DNA from: Opitutales bacterium | GTDB lineage: Bacteria; Verrucomicrobiota; Verrucomicrobiae; Opitutales; CAG-312 | NCBI GenBank assembly: GCA_017623955.1 | Contig: JAGAOA010000065.1 | Location: 1-7,230, forward strand | Reading direction: 5' to 3' | DNA length: 7,230 bases | Shown here: in pieces, positions 1-6,599 of the stretch | How the letters are laid out: each line of letters begins with the position of its first letter | Numbering within the stretch: the stretch's first letter is position 1 | Made by a program: the position numbers and the translations under genes | Notes under the pieces: generated by a model | The model's database searches: none | What the model was told of the DNA's origin: nothing | The model's input: the letters and a program-made list of their open reading frames with translations, nothing else

Positions 1-1143
1 AAAGCCGAGTTTCTGCATGCGATCGTAGTTATCTAGGATATGTTTGCGATACACTTGAATGAAGCAAGGGTTAAATCCGAAACCGCCCATACCCATATAT
101 CCGCGATACTTTCCATTTTCATCTAAGGCAATATCATTTTTATCAAACGCAGGTGATATCGTGTAGTTTTCAGTATGTAACATGTGCGGAGCAATTCTAT
201 AACCTAATTTTTTAGCAAGGGCATTAGTTTCTTTGCATTTTGCGTTGCCTCCCAATTCGGGTTCAGCTATCGAAGAAATTGGATTTCTTCCATTAGAACG
301 CCAGTTCCAGTTTGTAAGAATTATATCAATCTTTTCTACACCAGCTTCCTTGAGCTTTTTCATGAACCATTGAATATTATCGAAGTCACGAATCTTCTGC
401 ATTGGTGGATCATCTTCCGCCTTCCAGTGCCAACCTCGATTCATCCCAGTTTCGCCTTCACGCATAAATGTAGCCATTTGCGTTTTCAGATAAACCGACT
501 CAACCGTATTCTGCAATGTTTCATTGCCAAGAATACGTTGCTTAAGAGGCTTTACTTCTCCACGTTCAAGCTGATATTTGCGATATTCACGTCCCATTGC
601 CGAGTAGTTTGCATCTTTCCCTTCAAAGTGAGTGAAGTCTATTATTATATCTTCGTAAGGTTTGGTATAAATTTCTTTTAGATGAAAACGTGGATAAATT
701 TCGTATTTGCCATTTTTTACATCAATTATTGTTGAAAACTCATATATCAAGCCTTTTACGATTGCAACAAAAGCCTTGTCTTCTTTTTTTACACCAAACA
801 TTGGCATTGGATTTTTACGAAGATTATAATTGCCATTGTCGCGGGTAAATTTGCCCAAAGCCATGTTAGATGTTACCCAATAACCATCGTCGCCTTTGTT
901 TGCAGTAGCTTCTTCGCGTTTGACATCAATAGAGTTTACACCAGTCCATTTCCAAGTTCCCATTTTATCAACAGGAATATGTAAACGATATGTATTTTCG
1001 TTTATTTTTTGTAGTTTTACTTTTTCAGTTTTAACTTTTCCGTTTGATAAATTGCGTTGAATAGTTACTTCATCTATGGCTGCAAACATTGTTGTAGCAA
1101 ATAGTGAGAGTGTAGCTAATGATAGTAGTTTAAATTTTTTCAT
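1..1143 (-). CDS. Exported TIM-barrel glycosidase-like protein (DUF5696-like), second tandem copy, 3' end cut by window edge
   Basis: This gene starts with ATG at 1143 and stays open to base 1, giving 381 codons; the C-terminus lies outside the window. The N-terminus (MKKFKLLSLATLSLFATTMFA, then AIDEV) is a Sec signal peptide with probable cleavage after residue 21, so the product should be exported. The visible part aligns from end to end with residues 1-384 of the upstream neighbour. Shared stretches include KPYEDIIIDFTHF, FMREGET with NRGWHWK, DIILTNWNWRSNGRNPI, AEPELGGN and HTENYTISPAFDKNDIALD. By comparison about 230 residues are missing, including the expected active-site strand with the candidate acidic residues. 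I read it as the same kind of glycosidase-like barrel as the neighbour; substrate unknown. It sits 12 bp behind the upstream stop and has its own Shine-Dalgarno, so the two are very probably co-transcribed. Cys293 of the paralogue is serine here, so the copies are not interchangeable in detail. Confidence 0.85.
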   Translation of the reverse strand, partial: MKKFKLLSLATLSLFATTMFAAIDEVTIQRNLSNGKVKTEKVKLQKINENTYRLHIPVDKMGTWKWTGVNSIDVKREEATANKGDDGYWVTSNMALGKFTRDNGNYNLRKNPMPMFGVKKEDKAFVAIVKGLIYEFSTIIDVKNGKYEIYPRFHLKEIYTKPYEDIIIDFTHFEGKDANYSAMGREYRKYQLERGEVKPLKQRILGNETLQNTVESVYLKTQMATFMREGETGMNRGWHWKAEDDPPMQKIRDFDNIQWFMKKLKEAGVEKIDIILTNWNWRSNGRNPISSIAEPELGGNAKCKETNALAKKLGYRIAPHMLHTENYTISPAFDKNDIALDENGKYRGYMGMGGFGFNPCFIQVYRKHILDNYDRMQKLGF

Positions 1144-1150
1144 ATATGTT

Positions 1151-1154
1151 TCCT
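1151..1154 (-). promoter_or_regulatory. Shine-Dalgarno site of the second glycosidase-like gene
   Basis: Read on the minus strand, TAAAAGGAAACATATATG spans the stop codon of the upstream gene and the start of the downstream one. The AGGA core lies 7 bases before the ATG at 1143 and directly follows the upstream stop codon. This fixes the start at 1143 and suggests translation of the second copy is coupled to termination on the first. It is the clearest ribosome binding site in the window. Confidence 0.6.
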
Positions 1155-1155
1155 T

Positions 1156-2994
1156 TTATTTTGAGGGCTTATACAAAACATAGTCTAAAGGTTTTACGTC
1201 TTTGCCTTTGTATTTATATGGTTTGTCAGTGTAATTCGATACCATTTCAGAGCCGTCAGAATATTTTGTAATAAATACATCGGGGGCGAGTTCATCGTGA
1301 TATTCCATAAACTCTAATTGTAAATATTTACGTTGTTGATATTCATCGTAAGCTTGTTTTACATCAGGGAGGTTTGCATCGTTAGTCAAATTCCAATAGT
1401 ACGATAAACGACCTCCGAACTCTGCACATTTTAAACGGCGCATCGCACGAGTTTTTTCTACTGAATCTTCTACTAAAAACGAGTTTGTTGGTCCCCAACC
1501 TTTTGCTGGTCTTGTACGACAGTTATAGTCGATAGTAGAAGCAAATGGATTGCTCAAAATTATACCATGATAAGCTAATTGCCAAATTGGGACATGGCGC
1601 TCTAACAATGGATGGGCAGAGCCTAAATATGATGGATATGCACTCACATAGAGAACATAATCTAGAGTATTTGCAGTGCTATCTACCGAGCTTTCCGAAG
1701 TCCATCCGCCGAAGAATGCATCGCATAATAATCCAACTCTATTCATGTAGTATGCACAGTCTTTGCGAGTGCAGAAGTGGTCGATATTATGGCAGTCATA
1801 AGGGACGATAGCCGATGTTACGTCGATATGAATTGGAGCATCAAAGCCAAGCTTTTTCATACGATCATAATTTTCCAGTATGTGTTTTTTGAAAACTTGT
1901 TCAAAGCAAGGGTTGAAGCCCTTACCACCCATACCCATATATCCTTTGTATTGTTGTTCGTGGTCTAGGGCGATATCGTTTTTATCGAAAGCAGGAGATA
2001 TTGTGTAGTTTTCTGTATGTAATATATGAGGCATTACTTGGAAACCTAATTTTTTTGCTAATGCGTTGAGTTCTTTACATTTTGAGTTGCCTCCTAATTC
2101 AGGTTCAGCAACCGAACATATAGGATTTCTTCCATTAGAACGCCAATTCCAGTTTGTGAGAATGATGTCGGCTTTTTCTATACCCATAGACTTCATTTTC
2201 TTAAGTACATTCATCATATTGTCGAAGTCGCGAAACTTTTGAATTTGAAGGTCATCTTCTGGTTTCCAGTGCCAACCGCGATTTTGATTAGTTTCACCTT
2301 CACGCATAAATGAAGCCATCATAAATTTCATAAATATAGATTCAGTTGTATATTTTAGGCGAGGATTTCCCACTATACGTTCTTTCAAAGGCTTAACTTC
2401 GCCTCTATCTAACTGATATTTGCGATACGCTTTACCCATTGCCGAATAGTTTGCGTCTTTACCTTTAAAATGAGTGAAATCAATAATGATGTCTTCATAC
2501 GGTTTTGTGTGAATATCTTGAATATGGAAACGTGGATAAATTTCATATTTACCATTTATTACCTCTACAACAGAAGAGTATTCCCATTTTAATGTATTGA
2601 TAATACCTACAAAAGCCTCATTGCCTTTTTTTACTCCGTACATCGACATAGGGTTACTACGCTCTTGTAATTTACCCTTGTCGTGTTTGAATTTCCCCAT
2701 GCGACCATCTGGTAAAATCCAGTAGCCTTCTTCGCCTTTCATTGCGGTTGCTTCGTCACGTTTAACATCTATTGTAACCACTCCGCGATAACTCCATTTC
2801 CCATGTCCAAAATTCTTAACAGGTAGATGTAATCGATATGTATTGTTGTTGATTTTCTTCAATTTATAGGTAGTTTCTTGTGTCGAATTATCAAGAAACG
2901 TCTTTACTACTTTAACTTCATCTATTGCCGCATACGCATTTATCGCGACGAGTGCTAGCGAAGCAACTACTAACTTTTTAAGTATATTTTTCAT
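1156..2994 (-). CDS. Exported TIM-barrel glycosidase-like protein (DUF5696-like), first tandem copy
   Basis: The 612-residue product is complete. Residues 1-22 form a Sec signal peptide (KK-rich start, hydrophobic core, AYA before AIDEV), so it acts outside the cytoplasm. Residues about 23-200 are a beta-rich N-terminal region ending in YRKYQLDRGEVKPLKERI. Residues about 215-540 look like a TIM barrel, with successive strands at DIILTNWNW (276-284), VMPHILHTENY (320-330), APIHIDV (386-392) and FFGGWTSES (427-435). After it come WQLAYHGIILSNP (471-483) and a 'CAEFGG' strand. I recall this order of motifs, including an 'HxIDV...CH' strand and a 'GG-x-x-SE' strand, from DUF5696-type proteins, which are distantly like GH101 glycosidases. 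By analogy Asp391 (nucleophile) and Glu434 (acid/base) are candidate catalytic residues; this is inference. The short C-terminal part (about 550-612) looks like a small beta domain. The gene heads a two-gene operon divergent from an AraC-type regulator. No clear Shine-Dalgarno precedes the ATG. Family assignment is moderate; substrate unknown. Confidence 0.85.
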   Translation of the reverse strand: MKNILKKLVVASLALVAINAYAAIDEVKVVKTFLDNSTQETTYKLKKINNNTYRLHLPVKNFGHGKWSYRGVVTIDVKRDEATAMKGEEGYWILPDGRMGKFKHDKGKLQERSNPMSMYGVKKGNEAFVGIINTLKWEYSSVVEVINGKYEIYPRFHIQDIHTKPYEDIIIDFTHFKGKDANYSAMGKAYRKYQLDRGEVKPLKERIVGNPRLKYTTESIFMKFMMASFMREGETNQNRGWHWKPEDDLQIQKFRDFDNMMNVLKKMKSMGIEKADIILTNWNWRSNGRNPICSVAEPELGGNSKCKELNALAKKLGFQVMPHILHTENYTISPAFDKNDIALDHEQQYKGYMGMGGKGFNPCFEQVFKKHILENYDRMKKLGFDAPIHIDVTSAIVPYDCHNIDHFCTRKDCAYYMNRVGLLCDAFFGGWTSESSVDSTANTLDYVLYVSAYPSYLGSAHPLLERHVPIWQLAYHGIILSNPFASTIDYNCRTRPAKGWGPTNSFLVEDSVEKTRAMRRLKCAEFGGRLSYYWNLTNDANLPDVKQAYDEYQQRKYLQLEFMEYHDELAPDVFITKYSDGSEMVSNYTDKPYKYKGKDVKPLDYVLYKPSK

Positions 2995-3089
2995 GCTTTG
3001 TTTGTTTTTTTTGTTATTTATATATGAAATTGTTGCAAAAGTTTACTTGTTTAAGAGTTATAAAAGTACAAAGCTTACGCTAATTACAA

Positions 3090-3119
3090 TCAACTTTTTT
3101 TTGATAAAATGTAAGTTGA
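3090..3119. repeat. Inverted repeat TCAACTT / AAGTTGA in the divergent control region
   Basis: A perfect 7-bp inverted repeat occupies 3090-3096 and 3113-3119 with a 16-base AT-rich spacer. The centre-to-centre distance is 23 bp, about two helical turns, so a dimeric regulator could bind both arms on one face. It lies about 100 bp upstream of the enzyme operon start. It could equally be chance in AT-rich DNA. Not known to be a site for either regulator in this window. Confidence 0.3.
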
Positions 3120-3193
3120 ATAATCCTCTCCCAAATAAACTGTATTCTACGGATATGATAACATTTTTTTTCGATTTTGGATATTTAAAAAAA

Positions 3194-3239
3194 TGACAAA
3201 TTTTTTAAAAAAAAGACAATTAAGTGTTTATTGTTGACA
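3194..3239 (+). repeat. Three phased direct repeats with core GACA, candidate AraC-type operator
   Basis: TGACAAAT begins at 3194, AGACAATT at 3214 and TGACATTC at 3235. The GACA cores are spaced 20 and 21 bp apart, two helical turns. GACA does not otherwise appear on either strand between 2995 and 3269. AraC-family proteins have two helix-turn-helix units and often bind direct half-sites at about 21-bp spacing, so this is a plausible autoregulatory site just ahead of the regulator's ATG at 3270. The repeats are short and the assignment is inferred. Confidence 0.35.
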
Positions 3240-3269
3240 TTCATATATCCTTATTTTTTTTGTTTTTGT

Positions 3270-4211
3270 ATGAGCGAAAAAACTACATATCAATGGAAAT
3301 GCAATACAGATGATTTTCTGCAATGTTGGCCCAACGGCTCAAAAGAATTTTTTTTGCAACCGCAGTCATCCGATAGTTTTTTTGCAGAAATGCAAAATTC
3401 TGATTTATTTTTTAAGCCATCCAGACTTATGTATGATCCTCTTAGAGAACGAGGGTTTCTAAATTCTGGGGTAGTGAGTGTAGGAAAGTCTTATTATCAA
3501 GAGCGCGAGGGTATAAATTTTTCGCACATGGGGTATGTCTCAGATGGCGAACTCATATTTAAAGCCGAAGAAGACGAATTTGTCTTAACTAAAGGGATGT
3601 TTTTTTGTACATCACCTTTTACCCATTATATTTTGCAGACAGATGATTCCGTATGGAATGGATTTTGGTTCCATATAGAAACGTCTCCATATATGGAAAT
3701 GCGAATGAAAAGTGGTAGTCTAATAGGTAAAACCGAACATCTTTCAAAATTAGAATTTGCAATCGATAATTATCTGCAAGAGTTGCGTAGCGAAGATATG
3801 TCGTATGAAATTTTAGATGCGTATGCCGAGTTGATTGAAGTATATGTGCGTCATACGCTTTCAAAGATTGCCGATAAATCCTTTGCTGCATTTATTGCAA
3901 AGATTAAGAGAAATCCAGCAATGTTTTCTTCTACGGAAGATGCAGCACAGAGCATCGGAATTACAAGATACGAACTAGATAAGCTTTGTGCAAAGGAATT
4001 AGGAATGAGCTTTGCAAAATATCTTCTTTCCGAAAAGATGAACTTAGCGCGTAAATATTCTTCTCGTATGTGTTCGCCAATATCGATAGCAAAGGCAATA
4101 GGTTTTTCAGATGCTGCATCTTTTTCAAAAGCCTTTAAGGCGTATCATAACTGTACGTTTGAAGATTTCCGTAAAGTCAATCGATACAAAGAAAACAAAG
4201 ATTTTCTCTAA
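3270..4211 (+). CDS. AraC-family transcriptional regulator
   Basis: With the ATG at 3270 the product is 313 residues, normal for a sugar-responsive AraC-type regulator. Residues about 60-140 look like a cupin-type ligand domain (GYVSDGELIFKAEEDEFVLTKGMFFCTSP, then a WNGFWFHIE strand). Residues about 160-200 form a helical linker. Residues about 205-302 are the DNA-binding domain: the first helix-turn-helix is around 222-244 (TEDAAQSIGITRYELDKLC) and the second around 271-292 (SIAKAIGFSDAASFSKAFKAYH). The second carries the usual 'IA..IGF.d...FskaFK' pattern and ends in FEDFRK. An upstream in-frame TTG at 3231 would add 13 residues of TFIYPYFFCFC type that look like untranslated T-rich leader, so I prefer 3270. 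No Shine-Dalgarno is visible. It is transcribed divergently from the exported enzyme pair, so I infer it controls that operon, probably as an activator responding to a breakdown product. Confidence 0.9.
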   Translation: MSEKTTYQWKCNTDDFLQCWPNGSKEFFLQPQSSDSFFAEMQNSDLFFKPSRLMYDPLRERGFLNSGVVSVGKSYYQEREGINFSHMGYVSDGELIFKAEEDEFVLTKGMFFCTSPFTHYILQTDDSVWNGFWFHIETSPYMEMRMKSGSLIGKTEHLSKLEFAIDNYLQELRSEDMSYEILDAYAELIEVYVRHTLSKIADKSFAAFIAKIKRNPAMFSSTEDAAQSIGITRYELDKLCAKELGMSFAKYLLSEKMNLARKYSSRMCSPISIAKAIGFSDAASFSKAFKAYHNCTFEDFRKVNRYKENKDFL

Positions 4212-4226
4212 TTATATCTACACTTG

Positions 4227-5258
4227 TTATGTAGTTTCGTTTATCCACGTAGGTTTTATCAAAGTAATCATATTTGAATTTTCGCCGATGATGGCAGAGT
4301 TTCTGTTTAACATATCGGCAAGGCGTCGTACAGCTACTCTACCTACAACATCGTTGTTTTGTTCAATACCAATCCAGTCTTTTATTTTGCTTCTTCGTTC
4401 TAGTTGAATTAGTTTAATTTTATTCTTTTTTATAAATGATATATTTTTTAATATTTCTCTAGTTGTATTTAATAAAAAGAGTATTGCATCTGGTTTATAT
4501 TGTTCAATCCATTCTTGAAGAGCCTTCTTGAAGTAAGGCGATTTTTCTGATTCCATGAATGGAGGTATGTTTGCTTTTTTATTTTTTAGTTGAGCTCGTA
4601 AAAATCCACCAATTAAAGTTCCTCCTACGAGATCGTCGATATATTCATCTAGTACTATTGCTATGCGTTTGTATCCTAAAGCAATCGTTTCAACGTATGC
4701 TTTATATGATATTAGAAAGTCATCCGAAGCCACAACTTCAAGTGATTGATTGTAAGTTCTAATTCCTGCACTTACAAAATAGAATTCATGTAAGATGTTT
4801 TCAAAATATTTCGGAAATTCATTTCCGAAAGTATGTCCTAAAACGATGCCACCTCTAATTCCTCTTGAATGAAATATACGTGCTATATTTTTGCGTTTAA
4901 AATCATTCGAATGTATCCAAAACTCATTTATTGCATAGCCTAGACGATTCGCCTCTTTCTTAATGCCTTGATAATAAGTTGGCAATGTGGGGTGATGTTG
5001 TAGTGCAAATTCATCAGAATTTCCATTTATAATGGCTATTGTTTCAACAAAAGATGTCAAATTTTTCTTTCGTAATTTTGACATTAACGAAGATACAATC
5101 GCATTCTTCTGATATCCCATTTCTTTTGCAACTTCTTGTACTTTTTTTCTGGTCTGTTTTGAGACCATAGGCGAATTTCTCAATGCAAAAGATACAGATG
5201 CCTTCGATAGCTTTGTTTGTTTTGCTATATCCGATATTGATATTCTTTTCTTTTGCAT
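4227..5258 (-). CDS. LacI-family transcriptional regulator
   Basis: From the ATG at 5258 the product is 343 residues, the usual length of the family. Residues 5-27 form the N-terminal helix-turn-helix (ISISDIAKQTKLSKASVSFALR). The 'MGYQKNAIVSSLMSKLRK' stretch at 47-64 is the hinge helix. A periplasmic-binding-protein-like effector domain follows, with strands at TIAIING (73-79), GIRGGIVLGH (133-142), YKRIAIVLDE (196-205), PDAILFLL (256-263) and WIGIEQNNDVVGRVAVRRL (295-313). The reading frame extends upstream to an ATG at 5318, but that would add 20 lysine-rich residues ahead of the DNA-binding domain and overlap the transporter gene by 50 bp, so 5258 is preferred. That start lies 10 bp behind the transporter's stop in an A-rich spacer, which makes it the last gene of the amidohydrolase-transporter operon. 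It probably represses that operon, and perhaps the enzyme pair, until an effector sugar binds. Confidence 0.92.
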   Translation of the reverse strand: MQKKRISISDIAKQTKLSKASVSFALRNSPMVSKQTRKKVQEVAKEMGYQKNAIVSSLMSKLRKKNLTSFVETIAIINGNSDEFALQHHPTLPTYYQGIKKEANRLGYAINEFWIHSNDFKRKNIARIFHSRGIRGGIVLGHTFGNEFPKYFENILHEFYFVSAGIRTYNQSLEVVASDDFLISYKAYVETIALGYKRIAIVLDEYIDDLVGGTLIGGFLRAQLKNKKANIPPFMESEKSPYFKKALQEWIEQYKPDAILFLLNTTREILKNISFIKKNKIKLIQLERRSKIKDWIGIEQNNDVVGRVAVRRLADMLNRNSAIIGENSNMITLIKPTWINETT

Positions 5259-5268
5259 TTCTTTTTTT

Positions 5269-6582
5269 TTATTTTTTGAAGATTGGCGGTTGATAATAAT
5301 CGTTTTGTCGATTTCCATTTACAGCTGGAACTATAAATAATAAAAGCAACCAAAGTGTAGCTAAAAAACATACTATTGCAAATATTGATGGTATTGCCGA
5401 AAATAACATACCGCCCATTTGCCAGCTTGTAGCTAATATTCCACTTGCAAGTAATAACGATGACATAAATCCACCGAACATGCGTCCTCCGGAAAAGAAT
5501 GTGTTAAAAAACGCAAGAGATATGACTCTGTTTTTTGGGTTTGCTACCGAGTACATTTCTGCCGATGAAAAGCAGAAGAACCAAGCAACATTCATACAAT
5601 TTGCAAAAATTATCGCACATACAATTTCAAGTAAATTTTCTATATTTTTTCCAGTGAAAAATAATGATATCGATATAGTAATGAACAATAAATGAATTAA
5701 AATCAATGTCCATTTTGCTCCGATATGCTTTAATAATTTTCCGAAAGTCAAGTACCCGATAATGCTTCCGCAAATGCCAAAAGTTGCGACAGTTTGAACA
5801 GTGCTAACACCATAACCTAGCGTTTGTTTTAAATATACCAAAGTTAGAGGTTGAATTAGAAACGCTATAATTGCTACAAACATCATATAAACAGAGAACG
5901 ATACTAAGCAATTATTTGTAGTAGCTTCTTTTAAAGAACTTAGTATTCCTTGATTTTCCGTTTTGTATGGTTGAAGTTCTAAAAAGTAAACAAAAATCGC
6001 TCTAGCAAATTGCATAACTGCACAAATAGCTATAAGAATTTGCAAAAGCCAAATTGGCGGAGTTTCTCCCATTGCTTTTGCAACTAGAAAGAAGAATGTT
6101 CCTGCAAAAATAGTATATATAAATCGCAAAAACCCGAAGTATGAACCTCTTTCAGATGGAGCAACAAATGAATCTACAATAGGGAACCAGCAAGCACTAA
6201 ATATAGGTCGAGCAATGCAATATACAAAACACAATGTAACAACCGCATATTTTGCATACTCTCCAACTATGGTTGCAATAGCCATTAATAAACAAGCAAT
6301 GCAACCAATGGAACAAGATAAATACATACTCTTTTTTAGCCCGATTTTTTCGGCTAAAATTCCACAGGGAATTTGTAATAATAAAGCGATAAAGCCGGTA
6401 GCTCCAGCCATTAGCATATTTAAAGATTCATTTCCACCAAGGAGTGCTACATACGATATTAAAATAGCAGAATTATCTAACATTACTTCCGATAAACTCC
6501 CTAAACAATTTGCAGCAACAGACCACATTTGGATTTTCTTGCGTTTTTTTAGAGGAATTTTTTCTGCCCAAGTTTGTTCCAT
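5269..6582 (-). CDS. MFS transporter, probably sugar or small organic solute
   Basis: The 437-residue product is hydrophobic throughout. About 12 membrane segments can be placed, near residues 22-48, 54-75, 86-104, 112-134, 152-170, 176-203, 225-252, 262-280, 291-310, 316-340, 352-385 and 392-420. There is a charged central loop at 204-224. The loop between segments 2 and 3 reads GILAEKIGLKKS (74-85), a form of the MFS motif A (G-x-L-aD-r-x-G-r-k), and APSERGSYFGFLR (141-153) follows segment 4. The N-terminus before segment 1 is short and basic, as expected for the cytoplasmic side. It starts 17 bp after the amidohydrolase stop and ends 10 bp before the LacI-type start, so the three are almost certainly one operon. 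It most likely imports the compound handled by the amidohydrolase and sensed by the regulator. The substrate cannot be read from the sequence. A drug or metabolite exporter is possible but less likely in this setting. Confidence 0.9.
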   Translation of the reverse strand: MEQTWAEKIPLKKRKKIQMWSVAANCLGSLSEVMLDNSAILISYVALLGGNESLNMLMAGATGFIALLLQIPCGILAEKIGLKKSMYLSCSIGCIACLLMAIATIVGEYAKYAVVTLCFVYCIARPIFSACWFPIVDSFVAPSERGSYFGFLRFIYTIFAGTFFFLVAKAMGETPPIWLLQILIAICAVMQFARAIFVYFLELQPYKTENQGILSSLKEATTNNCLVSFSVYMMFVAIIAFLIQPLTLVYLKQTLGYGVSTVQTVATFGICGSIIGYLTFGKLLKHIGAKWTLILIHLLFITISISLFFTGKNIENLLEIVCAIIFANCMNVAWFFCFSSAEMYSVANPKNRVISLAFFNTFFSGGRMFGGFMSSLLLASGILATSWQMGGMLFSAIPSIFAIVCFLATLWLLLLFIVPAVNGNRQNDYYQPPIFKK

Positions 6583-6599
6583 AATTTTTTCAATTTATA

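Larger units (their letters stand above)
2995..3269. promoter_or_regulatory. Divergent control region between the glycosidase-like pair and the AraC-type gene
   Basis: This 275-bp stretch holds no convincing gene. It is very AT-rich, with long T and A runs, and must carry the promoters of both the minus-strand enzyme operon and the plus-strand regulator. For the enzyme operon a TATAAA-like -10 lies on the minus strand at 3022-3017, but the matching -35 is poor. A second weak pair on the same strand is TTGATT followed after 17 bases by TGTACT. For the regulator, GACAAT at 3215-3220 sits 16 bp after ATGACA at 3193-3198, again only a partial match. No promoter call is firm. Repeats that may be operators are listed separately. 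Confidence 0.5.

Noticed and set aside
370..681. Plus-strand open frame inside the second glycosidase-like gene
   Set aside because: It lies opposite a strongly conserved coding region and its translation has no domain-like character. The same applies to plus-strand frames at 1545-1968, 4559-4762, 5480-5695 and 6215-6625.
2993..3196. Possible 67-residue plus-strand gene in the divergent control region
   Set aside because: Its start overlaps the enzyme start codon, the translation is Phe/Lys/Leu-rich as expected from AT-rich non-coding DNA, and no ribosome binding site is seen.
3234..3239. Perfect TTGACA as a -35 box for the AraC-type gene
   Set aside because: No -10-like hexamer follows at 16-18 bp (the stretch is a T-run), and transcription would begin at or after the start codon. 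Treated instead as part of the GACA repeats.
3231..3269. Upstream TTG start adding 13 residues to the AraC-type regulator
   Set aside because: The extension comes from T-rich leader DNA, has no ribosome binding site and is unlike regulator N-termini; the ATG at 3270 is simpler.
3619..3891. Minus-strand open frame opposite the AraC-type gene
   Set aside because: Shadow of a well-supported coding region, with no start signal or recognisable content.
4218..4234. Small stem-loop CTACA-N7-TGTAG between the convergent AraC-type and LacI-type genes
   Set aside because: Only five base pairs with two G/C pairs, no proper T-tract, and it extends into the LacI-type coding end. Too weak to call a terminator, although some termination signal is expected near here.
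5256..5290. Frameshift fusing the transporter to the LacI-type regulator
   Set aside because: A +1 or -2 shift would be required before the stop, and both proteins are complete and of normal length by themselves. Separate translation is the better reading.
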